A stretch of 64,000 nt of DNA, taken from contig NC_133896.1 in the NCBI RefSeq assembly GCF_964199755.1, positions 89,574,215 through 89,638,214 on the forward strand, in the 5' to 3' direction. The notes under the pieces were generated by a model. That model was not told the DNA's origin and did not search any database. It was given only the letters and a program-made list of their open reading frames with translations. This DNA is from Larus michahellis (taxonomy: Eukaryota > Chordata > Aves > Charadriiformes > Laridae). Below, piece after piece: positions 15,201 to 26,706 of the stretch (positions are counted from its first letter, which is position 1; every line of letters starts with the position of its first letter). The translations under genes and the position numbers were made by a program.

Positions 15201-18200
15201 TTGGGCTGCAGCTTTCTAGTTGGCCAACAGAAGAGTCCAAATTAGAAAACCTATACCTGAGCAGGCTGAATACGCTTCACCCTGGAGAGATCACTTGGCC
15301 ACTGACCTACTAGTTGTTCAACACAGAAGTTCCTGTTCCCACTCCCCCTCCTTGCTCAGCCCACCCCTAAAGATAAATGGGGGTCACTGTCACCCACGTG
15401 AGAACTGATGGTTTAGATCCCCTACACACAGCCCCTCCTGCGATGGTGGGGACAGCGTGCACTATCACTAAGTGGCCTGTCCTGCAGCAGAGGTCCCAGG
15501 ATCCAGCACTCCTCCTGAGGGCAGCCTAGAAGAGTCCCCTGAAAAGCAGGGCTCTCCCACTGCTCACCCTGCCCCTGCTTCGCTTCCACTCCCTCCTCAC
15601 CACAACACATGCCACACTTCCCTCCACTGCCCAGGGCAAGAAGCACCAATGCAGCCTACGACAACGACGAGAGGCAGGTACACTGCAGCCACCAGGACAG
15701 CACGTCAAGCAAGGGCTGGTCCGTGTATGCCATACATACCCCAGGGAAAGCCTGCCACTGATGGGCATGCTTTGCAAGTTATAGTAAACAACTCTGACAA
15801 CTGCATCAGTTGATTTTACTATGCCCTGAAGACAAAAATAAGGTTCCTCAGTGACAATGTGTATATATAACACATTTCACAGAGCAGACATATGAAGGAG
15901 AGGATAAGCAACTACCAGTCATCATGCAAAACTGCTCAATTAGAGGGCTGTGCAGAGTAAGGCATCTTTCAGTGGACACCATGACAGCTGACCAGAACAG
16001 AGCCTGTGCATCAATCACGTCCAGACACTGGCACAGGTCAGACCTTCTCTGGAACCAGATGGTTGACTTTCAAGTCTCTAGCTTCTACAACAATACTCAG
16101 AAACTGTTAGTTCGAAGAACCTGGAGGTTTGCTGAAATCATGATTGCTGTAATGAGCAGAGGTGAGCACAAGGAGAAGCCTTTGAGAAACAAGCCTTCCC
16201 TTCCTTCTTTCTTGCTGGCCTGCAGGTCTCCTGAAACAACTGTGAGTTTGAGGGCTTGCCTTTAGCCTGCTGCTGCAGTGAAGACCTTGCCCATCGGCAT
16301 AAGAACATGGACAGGCTGAAGACGCTGAAAAGGGAACAAGACTCCAAGGTTAGTAAGGCACGCACAGAGCCTTCTGCATTATCAGCAGCAGCAAGGATGA
16401 CAAGGATCACAAACAGAAAACTCTTCCTCCTTATGATACAAGTCAGTGTCTCTGTATGGTCATATATCCACATTGGATCACATATCCGCATCAAGACATC
16501 ATGTCCCAGAAACCCTGACACAGACAACCTCCCAGGTGCACATTTGAAGGCCAAGATTTCTAGTGGTGCCCAAGAGATTTGTACACGCAACTCTCTTTGA
16601 AAACCAAGGGCAATTTGGCATCCAAATACCTCATGAGCAGCTTTGAAGAACCAGCTACACTGGCACTTCCACCGCTACAAACTTGAATCTCCTCACCTGC
16701 GTCCACGACACTTGTATGCATAAGGTACACACACTAAATTTCCTTCCCAGTTAAACAGCAAAGCTGTAACTGCTGAAACACCAATTTCTGCAACCAGCAG
16801 ACTCTGCCTCACGTTGGTGTTGCCACAGACCACATAACCCTGGATCCCTCAGCAACAAGTTGTTCTGACATGCTTTCACAATGGAAAGAGCTTGCCAGAT
16901 AATCTCCCAAATCTCCTAACATCAAAGTATGATCCAAAGCTCAAAGCAGTGCATTGGAAAACTACACCAGCTTCATCTGTTTTCAGATCAGATGGCCTGT
17001 AACAGTTCTTAAAGTATGTAAAAAAACATTTAGCAGTGTTATGCATAACAATACTGAATCTTCCAGAGTCCTGTATTGATGACATTCAAATCAGCAGGAT
17101 GCATTTATATCAATAAAGAGATCTCAAACATTACAACTCTTTAAATAAAAAACCCAAGTATTCAAGTCAGTATGATATAATGCACCAGCGGGACCAAGAA
17201 TCCCCCATTCACACCATCCACCAGAGAGCATCTGCACAAGCTTTGCATAAAGTCGTGACTTTGCAGCTCCCCCCATTCATATCAGGTCCACATGCAGCCC
17301 TCCATACATCAGAGTCTCACAGGGCTCACCCACAAGCTCCTCCAAACAGCTAAATGCCAGCTTCTAGAAATCTCTCCCAAGATATTAGGATTAATAAATC
17401 CTTTAGAAGACATTTAAATAAACAGGTATGGCTGAACAAGTGCTTTTAAGTAAGGGTAGACTTATTTTTAAGCAGAAAAAGGAAAATTAAAAGCGTCGAT
17501 AACCACCTTGCTAAGGTTCTATGATGCAACATAACAATGTTCTTAGAATGAATCTTATATTACAATGCTCTTACAATCAATCTGAAAATAAAACAATTTT
17601 TAAACGTCAGTTTTTCTTCAATCCACTACCGAAGAACTACAGAGCCACTTCATGTATCTTACTGCATCCTGTCTGGAAGAAAACTTCCAGCTGTAATTCA
17701 AACCTCTACTGTCTCGCCGACAACCATGCCTAAAGCTGTGCTGGGTGAACCATCCGAGCCTAGCTGCAGTTATGGGAGAAAAACATGGGGGTTATGACAC
17801 GATTAAAAGGATGATTCCTGTGCACGTAAAGTTCATTTCGGTTGAGACACTGGCACAAACTATATCCACACTAGAGCTTTTGCCAGAAGAGAACAGTGTC
17901 AGAACCCACACTGGCACTGCTCTAGGAAGAGAAGACTAAAGCCAGACCTGGTCAGAGGTATGCCTGAGCCCTACAGGAGAAACTCAGCAATTAGGCTACA
18001 CAGGTTCCAACTGGAAATTTAGGTCTCTCGGTGTTTAAATTAGTGGTAGGAAGGATAATAAATTGAACCTGAATTTGCATATGTCTGCACACAGTCTTTC
18101 TATGGATATATACACATGCCTAGAACAGTATGTAGCTTCAATATAATTATATGCAAATTCATCTCTTAAAAAGCAAGTACTCCTGCTTAACTAGCACCTA

Positions 18201-20080
18201 TCTCATCTCTGTTTGGATATTTCAGCAGCAGTAGCCCATTACGACGCACAAACATGCTTCCCCAGCCAAGTATCCTCTCAGGCTGCAGTAAACATACCTC
18301 TGTGAAGAACAATACAGGACAACAGAATTAGACCCTACATACTTTGTATTCGTCTCATCATCCAAACAAGAATTCCCTGCCACATACTATGAGCATGAAA
18401 AGTAAGTTAAGATGGGGATGAGCTCCAACACCAGTCTACTGAAAGGAACAGCCTTAAAAATACATTGAGTACCAGGTCAGGAGACAATAAGAAGCAAGCC
18501 GGTGAAGCTCATCTCAGATTGCCCTTCAAGGATTTCCATGAAGCAGATTTGCTCATGAAACTTCCTGTTGGGTGAGAAATGCCAGAAGCCTAGCCAGCAC
18601 CCCGCAAGTTACCTGGCACTTCACTGCTATTCAGAAATGCAGATGTGCCTCTGGACAAAAGCTAGAATCCAGGCACCACACCAGTAGTACACCTCCCTCC
18701 TGACCTTTTTAGGCACCAAGTGAATGCCCAAGTCCCAGTTCTTCCACATCAGAGAGGTTAGAGCAATTACTCCACCAGTACAGGTTCATAAAAGAGGATA
18801 CATGGGCACAGCCAGCATGAAACACAATCTGCAATGGCCAGGAATGGCTGTGACCAAACCCCAGGCATGAATAACACCACCAACGTGAGTGCCACCTGCA
18901 AGGTGAATGAAGATTGAACTAAGCGTGCCTACAGATTTACATCTTTCTAGGATCTATTGAACAGGCATCTTTCAGCATCATTTTAAAGCTATATAGATTT
19001 GTTAGAAGTCTCAAGCAGCCACTAGGCAGCTGCGAAAGCAAAGGTGCAGCACACTGAGATGGAGAAGTTAAATTTTTTGCAGTCCGTTTACACAAATACA
19101 TCTCTGGAGACTGCATAGCAGACAGCATTAAAAAGAGATTTTTAGCTATTTTCAGTATATCATATTCAAATAAAAGATTAGATCCATTTTCTAAGCAAGT
19201 CCAGTTCTCCTGTTCTGTTGTGTTCAAGGGGATGCCTTACAGACTTGAGATGTGCTCATCAATACAAAGGCAACAAAGTAGATCTGGTTTTGAACCTCTT
19301 TTCCCTCCAGAGAGCAATTACCCACAGAAGCAGCCCAATCAGTTTCAAAGAAATGATAAAGACACTGTTTCCTCCAATTTAATTCTGCTGTTGAGCTTAT
19401 TTCCTCATGTTCTTCCCTCCAGAAAGCCAAAGTGGATCGGGCAGGATGAGCAGTCCCACCTGAAAATGGGTTTTAACATATGTAGAGCTGTGGGAAATGG
19501 CAGATTATGCAGCTTCTTTGCCTAAGGATCACAGCACTAGAGAGGACTCAGGAAATACAGTTTCTTTCCCTGGCTTTGTCACTGGCTTGCCAGACGACCT
19601 TGAACAAACCGCTTCACTTCCTCACCCTCCAGCTTTTCCCCCTGCAAAACAGAGGCAACAACTGCCACCTTTCTCTGGGAGAAAAACCTTGCCATCTAGC
19701 GAAACACGCATCTGCCAAGCCGTTTACCAACCTGGTGTGCCTGCAGACAAATGCAGCAGCACACTTCACAGCCGCGCTGCCTCAATGTTACGCTGAGCCA
19801 CAGATCCCAAGAACAATACTTTAACCTCCCCTGATGTGCGTAAAACCTTCATATTATTTAGCTGCTGTTGCAGTATTTCTGCCCCCTGTAGCAGTGTCAT
19901 CTCTTGCCATCTCCCCCCCACCTCCCCCTCACTGATTTCACCAGGCACAATAAATTGCTCTTTTCTGGAGCAGTTTCCTCACACACACACCCGCCGTGCC
20001 CACCCTCAATCCTGTCTCTGGGAAACAACACTAAGCAATTAAGTCTGTTGTATTGTTCTCACTGACTCCTCCATATAAGC

Positions 20081-20134
<54 letters not shown>

Positions 20135-23100
20135 CAATAATAGAAGGTTTATTTAGCCAAACACCTGCTGCCCAGATCTTTCATGCAGTGTATTATGAGG
20201 AAAAGAAAACAAAGCGCTTTGCAAGCAGGCAAGGAGTGAAGCTTGCAGCAAACCCCCTCCTTTATTTCAGTACAAAAAGGCATTACTCTGACCGACGGGA
20301 AAGGGGAGATTTTATTTTTTAAAGTTCCTTTTAGAGATGGAGATGAAACACAGCACAATCTGAAACAGTATCTCTACAGGGTCTGAAAAGAAGCTAAGGG
20401 ATCATCTAGCTTACAAACTGCGTCCTGCTATGGGCCCTGCCAGCACACCAATAGTTTCCTAAGGTATTTAAATCAGATTTTGGAGCTCCTGAACAGATAT
20501 GCTAAAGTTTAGTAACCACACTACAGATGTGGCACATCTCAAAAGCTCAAGATACACCAAGACACGGCGCAGAAACAGCAGGCAAACTTGGATTTTTGCA
20601 GATTTCCACATAGCCTAATGGGGCGGGTATAAACCAAGGGGTTGCACCAGCACTGGAACTGACTGTAACATTTAAAAACACAGTGCTCTTCCCATAGACA
20701 CGTCCCTTCTCCACCTGTTTCCCTCCCACCTGGGGTCTCTACTAGCATGTCAAGGATGAGCACATTGGCAGGTTTTCCTGCGGTGGGATTCCAGTGAGGA
20801 ATTCCCACTGGAATTCCAGTGAGGTCTTTCTATACTCATTGGTCACCCATTTTGACACAATCTGCCAACATTTAACAATCTTTAAGACCAGTAGTTTTCT
20901 CTCAGGGGCATTTTTAGCCAAACTATGGGTTAAAAATATTCCTGGGAAGGAAGAGGAAGGGAGGAGCCAAACAGACAGTTAGATCACCCACCCCTTACTT
21001 CCATAGGAAACCAGGGTAAAACCAGCTCCCCCATGAACGACGCTGGCTGCTGTTTCTTTTAAGTCAGGGCTGTCCAAGTCAGTTGAACCATAAAAATTCA
21101 GAAACATAAATATAAGGTGTAATAGTGTAAAGCAGAGCTTCAAGGTAGAAATTCAAAAGCTTTCTCAAACAGTTAAGCAACCTATAGAATTTGACTTAAA
21201 ACATTGAAGAATTTGACCTGAAATCTTAACCCTACCTCACCTACCGGCACCCACTTACAAAGCACTATGTCACACCGTACTGCTAAAGCAAGAGCAGCAG
21301 CAAAGCTGTTTACATGCTACGGTAAATGATAAAAATACTGCCACAGTGACTATCACCAGCGTACCTAGGAACCTTATTTATCCTTCTGCCATAGTGCAAG
21401 GGTACGCGCTTACACTGGCTGCCTTGATAAGCCTAATGAACACTCCTCTCCCATTATAACCCCTCTAAAAATAGATGGCAGCATGTTATAAAGTAGTTAG
21501 CCAAAAAAAATATTTAAATTTAGTTGCTTACAGGTTGGTAGCCACGCATTATGGTTGTTTATGATGTGGCTGCCGCCCATGATTAAAAAACAGAAAGCCG
21601 CGTAACTAATCGACAAAAACTTTTCAGTGTCCTTGTAAGGATTTCTGTGCTGTGTGGCTCAGGAGTTGTGCACAAATATGAAAAGGATTAATATAACTGG
21701 ATTACAGCTCTTGCACAGACCAGGCTAAAGGTTATTATATGACTACAGATGAGACGGTGATACTAGGCCCATATTTAAGCTGCGATACAAAAGTTGGGCG
21801 ACAAAAGCAAGAAGTATAAATTGCTCTCTTGTGCTTGCTTCCTTTTCATGCTGTTAGAGGGAGAGGAGGCAAGAATGATTTTTAGTTGCGACAAATCAGC
21901 AGCCAAGCACATCTATTTGCTATTGTGGAGAGCAGCTGGTGGAGAGGTCAGTATTTACTCTGGGAAGATCACTCTGACCTCTGCTGGTCCCCTCAGAGAG
22001 AACCAGCAGAAACTGCCTGGAAGGCGGGAGGGAGGAGAACCCCCAGGGCAGAGCGGTCCCCAAGCACACAGGAAAAGTTGACCACATAGCTCTGTCAACT
22101 AATTCAAGGAACGACACTCAGATAAGCTTCCGATTTACTTCTGCTTCACGCTCACATGCAAAGGTTTAGTTTCTAGCCCTGAAATTTGCTGCTGCGGCTG
22201 CCCAGGTCCTCCCACAAGCCATAGACCAGCCTCTCCCCCCCGGTGCTGACCCCACCGCAACGCCTCCTCACTGCTTAGCCCTCGGCCCCCTCCAGTTTCA
22301 CAGCCCCAGTCTGGACAGCCTGCATTTGAGAGCTACCCAAGTGGGAAAAGAAAGCGCAAATTCTGCCCTCCCCCAGCCTTAAAACTTCCAACGGAGGAAA
22401 ATTTAAAAGGGCAATAAGCCGTTTCCCATTACAACGAAGGGCCTCGGCCGCCTGCGGCAGCACAGCGTGTCACACCCAACGGGTGGCTCCACAGCCTTGT
22501 AAATGGTCTTTTCTCCCTTCACATTTTCAGACTGGAAGGAATACTCAAATTAAAAGCTGAGCCACATGTTTCCGTTTCCTCCTCATCGCACTGACAGAAG
22601 CTTTATGCTACCGCAGCAGCGGTTCCCCACTAAATACTGAGGGCAGTAACCAAAATGGCCCCTTCCACCGCCAAGAAGAGCTGCGGCCACACGAGTAGGC
22701 AAAATAATGGACAAACTCAGCAAAACAAGCGGGTGGTCCCTGCCGAAAGGGGTTGCCTCAAAAACACCACCTAGGATGCCAAAATGTCTCATTTAAGAAG
22801 GGACATTGACAATCTGTTTAAGTTTAGAAGTCACCTTTGAATGAAACACTTTTTCGGAGCGTGTGGTCGGCATCCCCTGATGGAGATGAGTTTTCTCCAC
22901 CATCTTCCTTCAGAAGCAAATGAGATCATGAGGAAGGCATGACCGCTTCTGCTGCTCCTCAGCAGAGCCATGCTGGAGAAACTTGATTAAAAATAGATAA
23001 TAAAGGAAATACCGGTAAGCCACGCCAAAACAGCCAGGAGAAGGAAAAGGAAGCAATTTCCTTGAGCCAGGTTTTAAGGCCAAGTATATTATTTTTAAAT

Positions 23101-24717
23101 ATTAGAAAGCTGCCTTCTAAATGTTGCTGGCAATCAATAGACTCAATATGGGTAAAACATGTGCTCGCTCAACAGCCAGCTGAGAAGAGGCTGAAACTCG
23201 CATTACGTCCCTACCCTACACCCATCAGACACTAGAACAAAAAGGCCAGGCCAGAAAGTTGAAATTGTATTACAGCGTCAGGCAAGAACACCCAATTTTG
23301 CTGCTAGCAGACGGCAGCAGTTTGGGGATAACACAGAGGAAGAGTCTGGTCAGTGAGGGAGGCAGAGGAGGACAGTACGCCGTCCTCGGAGGAGACAACA
23401 CTCGGAAGAAAGGTACACTTTGCGTACAGAGGGCTGGACCGCCTTTATCAAGTCTAGCGGCAAGATGTCCTCTCCCTATCTACAACAACAACAAAAAAAA
23501 GCCACGTTGCTCCAGAGTAAACAGTGCTATCCCCGCACAGCCTCTGCTGACAGCAGATGGCTGTGCCAACAGCTCGCACGCCTGCCCCACAAGGACGAGA
23601 TGGGGCTGCAGCCCCACGGCGGGTCCAGGCAGAGGGGTGGGTGCGTGGCAGGGGCCACTGAACCACCTGGATGTGGGTGCCAGTCCCCTGGGCTGCGGCT
23701 GAGGGAGCTGCTCTGGGCTCCCCACACCCCAGGGGCAGGCGGACGCCTCCCTGCCCGGCTGGCACCGGCCGTGCCAACAGTGACGACCCCAAGGAACACA
23801 CACTCTGCTGTAAGCATACCCGTGCCAAATCCTGGTGCTTGAGGGCTGGGTGTTTTTGATGAATATATAGAGTTATGAAAAACACTCTGGGCAAAGTATC
23901 TACGCCAACGTGAAGCCTATGGATGAAGCGGGCCCGGAACGAAGCGCGGGTGGATTCAACCATACCTTCACAGCTTCTTCAGCTCTCAGACTAGAAGAAA
24001 CGACGCTCACAGCCTCCTTGGTCACCACAAGTTTATTTTACAGCAGAAAGCGGGTTCGGGGGGGGTGTGTGTCCCTTCGGACGTACGAGAAGGGAAGCCG
24101 GGGAGCAGCGGGGCGAGCGGCCGAGCCAGCAGCCGGCCCCCGAGGGCACCGGCCGCGCACGCCCGATGAACGGCCACCCCACAGCGGCGTGCGGCGGGAA
24201 GCGCAGGAACCTCCCGGCGGCCCCCCACCCCAACGCCTACGGCCCCCCAACCGTCCCTCCAACGCCCGCCCGCGGCGCCTGGGGCCCCGCGGGGCGCACG
24301 AAGTGCCCTCCCGCCAAGCCACCGCCCCCCGGCTGGGCTGAGGCGGGCGAGGCCCCGCGTCCCGCCGGGGCTGCCACCGCCCCGGGGGCAGAGAGCAGGC
24401 GCGCCGCTTCTCCCCCTCATCCTCCCCAGCGACCCCTTCCCTGGGGCGGCGCTGCCCCCTCGGCGGGGGCTGGCGAACAAAGCGGGGGTTCTGCCCGCAG
24501 CCCGGGCTTCCCGCGGAGGGACGGGACGGGACGGGACGAGCTGCTGCAAGTCACGCCGGTCGGATGCTCTTTCCTTCCTCCCCTCCGCGCGGGCGAACTC
24601 ACCCTCCTTGGCTTTCTTCTTCCTCGCCAGGGTCCCGCCTAGCTTGCCCAGGAACGACTCGTCTTTCTTCATCCTGTGGGGCCGCAGCGTCGGGGATCGG
24701 ACGGGCGCGGCGGACAT
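195..24717 (-). CDS. PARVB: Beta-parvin (PARVB), 5' part: coding exons 1 and 2, gene continues past left edge
   Basis: Beta-parvin is a cytoplasmic focal-adhesion adaptor. With ILK and PINCH it forms the IPP complex that couples integrins to actin. Two coding exons are visible: 24603-24717 and 195-284. They join in frame (phase 1) across a 24.3-kb intron and give about 68 residues, starting MSAAPVRSPT and containing SFLGKLGGTLARKKK, then SDLQEEGKNAIN and HPEDT. This matches the N-terminus of the 364-residue human isoform. The SDLQEEGKNAIN and VDIHPEDT wording fits beta-parvin better than alpha-parvin. The two calponin-homology domains (actin and ILK/paxillin binding) lie beyond base 1. Exon 1 sits in a CpG island. 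The first ATG has a weak context (C at -3, T at +4). An in-frame second Met (codon 16, 24670-24672) has A at -3 and could be used by leaky scanning. Any further-upstream first exon of a longer isoform was not identified. Gene order next to SAMM50 supports the identification. Confidence 0.95.
6038..6054 (+). repeat. A17 homopolymer
   Basis: Uninterrupted run of A in PARVB intron 1. No retroposon body is recognised upstream. Confidence 0.85.
8071..8087 (+). repeat. A17 homopolymer
   Basis: Uninterrupted run of A, followed after GT by a second short A run, in PARVB intron 1. Confidence 0.85.
11660..12610 (-). mobile_element. CR1 LINE fragment, 5'-truncated and degraded
   Basis: Read on the minus strand this is the 3' part of a CR1 non-LTR retrotransposon. 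Near 12,560 it begins with the reverse-transcriptase words VLFNIFISDLEE and FADDTKLG. It then runs through the characteristic segment about the ageing copy's mixed frames (TTGAGCAAAGTGATTA, GGCTGCTTCAGGGACATC) and reaches the terminal region near 11,690 (TGACCCTGCTTTGAGGAGGA). Reading frames are broken by several stops and shifts, so it cannot encode a functional protein. The terminal octamer repeat is not clear. Divergence from the copy at 28.8 kb suggests an older insertion or another CR1 subfamily. The exact ends are approximate. Confidence 0.88.
12611..20080. other. PARVB intron 1, middle part: no gene seen
   Basis: No coding exon recognised. A short CR1-like piece may lie at 13,685-13,745. 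Small local duplications occur, such as CTAAATGATAC twice near 13,330-13,355. The remainder is unique-looking sequence of ordinary composition. Confidence 0.7.
13685..13745 (-). mobile_element. Possible short CR1 3'-end remnant
   Basis: The order CACAGAATCAGAGAAATG, then CTTGGAAAGACCT, resembles the reverse complement of a CR1 tail (CACAGAATCATAGAATGG, then GGTTGGAAAGGACCT). The match is short and interrupted, so this is tentative. Confidence 0.35.
20081..20132 (+). repeat. Compound microsatellite (TA)9(CA)17
   Basis: Nine TA units pass directly into seventeen CA units in PARVB intron 1. It is a perfect compound dinucleotide repeat and is expected to be length-polymorphic. Confidence 0.97.
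20133..24050. other. PARVB intron 1, promoter-proximal part: no gene seen
   Basis: No exon recognised. A 12-bp word, ATTCCAGTGAGG, occurs twice at 20789-20824 with a partial inverted copy between them. GC content rises from about 23,500 towards the PARVB CpG island. Confidence 0.65.
24518..24537 (+). repeat. (GGGAC)4 minisatellite-like run
   Basis: Four tandem GGGAC units lie 66 to 85 bases inside PARVB intron 1, within the CpG island. Confidence 0.9.
24603..24717 (-). CDS. PARVB: PARVB coding exon 1
   Basis: Codons 1-38 plus one base, ending in GAG G before a GTGAGT donor at 24602. The encoded tail ARKKKAKE is strongly basic. The start at 24717 is chosen by alignment with human MSSAPRSPT. 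The frame stays open upstream only because the DNA is very GC-rich, so that extension is not evidence of a longer protein. Confidence 0.94.
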
Positions 24718-25300
24718 CGGCTTTGCCGAGGGTGGGTGGGGGGTGACCGGGGGGGAACCTGCCCAAGCCCTGCCCTGCCCCTGCCCGGGGGCTGAAGCGG
24801 CCCGCGGAGCCGAACAAAGCCCGGGGAGCGGGTGAATCACCGGCCAGCCGCGACCGGGAGGGGAGAACCGGCAGCGGGAGGCGGGGGGTGTGCGAGCCGG
24901 AGCCGCATGGAGGGCAGGGGGCGGGCTGGGAGCCGCTGCCGGCGGCCACAGCGCCCTGCCACGGCCTGGAAGTCCACGGGAGGCGGGGGCGGGCCGACAG
25001 GCCGACCCGGCCCCGCCGCCTCCGACGCCCCCAGCGCCCGCCGGACCCGTCCCGACAGCGCTGGAGGGTCCGCGATCCCGCGGGGGTTGGTTGCCCGAGG
25101 CTCAGCCCCAGGGCGTCCGGCCGGGCTCAAGCAGACACCTGTAGGGAGCCGTGCTCTCCCCTTTTCGGCTGTGCCGCGGCGGCCGAGAAGGAGCTGAGGG
25201 CGGGCTGGGCTGTGTGTGGGGTCGCGGCCGGGCCGGGGTCCCCAGGCACAGGGAGCGGGTGGGCCAGACCCACGAAAGTGGAGAAAAAGCGGGTAAAAAA

Positions 25301-26559
25301 CACTGCAGAAAAGCAAAGCCCAGGGTCCTGTCGCTGCCAGACCAGAGGACAAAACTAAGGGCCAACTCTTAGCGTGTGACGTTGGTCAGGGATCTGTTTA
25401 GCAGTTCTTTGCTGTCTACGTTCAGATTTGCCTCCCAATTTTCCAGCCTCTTGTGTCAGACTAGCCTGCCTTCTCCTCCTGGCACCTTGCCTGTTAGGGT
25501 TGGAATCTCCCTTGCGGTAAGGTTTGAGGAGAAGGGGGCTGTAGGCTCCATGTTTGCCAAGCTCAAGAGGGGTGAGGGCCACAGGCACCTCCAAGAGGGA
25601 CGCCACCCCATCCAGGTCTCCAGCACTGCCGTTGCTGTAAGCATAGTGTGTGCACGCAAAAACGGCCAAAACTGGAAAGTTGGTTTTGATCCCACCAGGA
25701 GAGAATTTCTTACTACTTGTCATTTTACAGCACCCCTGAGCGTGATGAGGGCTTTGTGGAATACACATTAAAAACATCCTGAAGAGTTTATAGCATTAGG
25801 CCCTGATCCTGCAAAGTCTTACACACATACTTAACTTTAAGCCCCTGAAGTGGTCCCATTGGCTTTAATGAGACTACTGGGTACCTAAAGTCACACACAT
25901 GCCTTTGGCCGTGCTCCTGCCAGCGGCTCCCTGTCGGCAGCCCTTGCTCCAACAAAGAACCGCATTCAGATCAACACGACTTGGCACAGGATGCACACGC
26001 CCAGCTTACAGGACAGATTTGCATGCTTGACCTGACACAGAAGTAACACTACACGACACATCCAGAACATAAGATGGCAGAGAGAGTTTTCTGTGTCGTT
26101 TCACGACAAGATTTAACCCCAGCTAATCCCCTCTGTCATGAAGACCTACTCTTGTCCCTCACCTCCAGCTGCCTATTGCTTTCCTACGGGCACTTAGGCA
26201 ACTAATAAAAAAAAAGCCAAAACCCAGCAAACCAAAACCAAAATCACCCTGCTCAGCTTTGCAGTGTGACTATGCATGAAGTCACCCAAGGGCAAGTGCC
26301 AGCAGAAGGGAAGTGGAGGGAACACATGACTGGGGCTGGGAAGACCCTTCGGAATGGCAGTGCAGATATCTATGAAACTGAAGGCTATCATGAGTAGTTG
26401 TTTCGAGTAGACGTTAGTTCTTTGGGAATCCAACTCTAAATACTTTTAGGAATGAATACTAACTTTTTTTAAAATATATTTTATATTTCTAAGACGATAC
26501 TTTCATAGGAAGGTGCCAGACTGGACTGGCACATTTAAATCCAGCTTTGCAATTATAAA
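25301..26559. other. Intergenic DNA upstream of PARVB
   Basis: No gene seen. It includes the MITE-like element described separately at 25,798-25,922 and otherwise looks unique. Confidence 0.65.
25798..25922. mobile_element. Degraded palindromic MITE-like element
   Basis: The segment opens with GGCCCTGATCCTGCAAAG and continues CTTAACTTTAAG. It turns around near GTCCCATTGGCTTTAATG and continues with a degraded complementary half (GACTACTGGGTACCTAAAGT). The two halves are roughly inverted copies. The wording matches a family of short palindromic elements common in sauropsid genomes, as I remember it. I cannot name the family or give its divergence without a repeat library. Confidence 0.5.
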
Positions 26560-26706
26560 GACGTTACCTGGAGACATTCAAGGCCAGGCGTGATGAGGCT
26601 CTGAGCAATCGGATCTAGTTGAAGATGTCCCTGCTTACTGCAGGGGGGTTGGACTGGATGACCTTTAAAGGTCCCTTCCAACCCAACACATTCTATGATT
26701 CTGTGT
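26560..26706 (+). mobile_element. CR1 LINE, short 3' end only
   Basis: Plus-strand CR1 tail: GAGACATTCAAGGCCAGG, then GGGGGGTTGGACTGGATGAC, GGTCCCTTCCAACCCAA and the terminal ATTCTATGATTCTGTG. It is severely 5'-truncated, about 150 bases, with no coding content. Confidence 0.93.

Larger units (their letters stand above)
24050..25300. promoter_or_regulatory. PARVB: PARVB CpG island and promoter region
   Basis: A block of about 1.2 kb, very rich in GC and CpG, surrounds PARVB exon 1, in contrast to its AT-leaning flanks. Sp1-type GC boxes are visible, for example GGCGGGGGCGGGCC at 24982-24995, about 265 bases upstream of the start codon. I see no TATA box. The transcription start cannot be fixed from sequence alone but probably lies between 24,720 and 25,200. 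Island edges are estimated by eye. Confidence 0.8.

Noticed and set aside
20380-20450. A possible CR1 scrap (GGGATCATCTAGCTTACAAA)
   Set aside because: Only one short phrase resembles CR1; the flanks do not continue the match.
23259-23963. Overlapping frames of 107-169 codons upstream of the PARVB island
   Set aside because: Shadow frames on both strands of rising GC content, without conserved motifs.
24022-24840. A 272-codon minus-strand frame over PARVB exon 1
   Set aside because: It is open only because the DNA is GC-rich. The real exon is 24603-24717, with a good donor and human-like sequence; the remainder is 5' UTR/promoter and intron.
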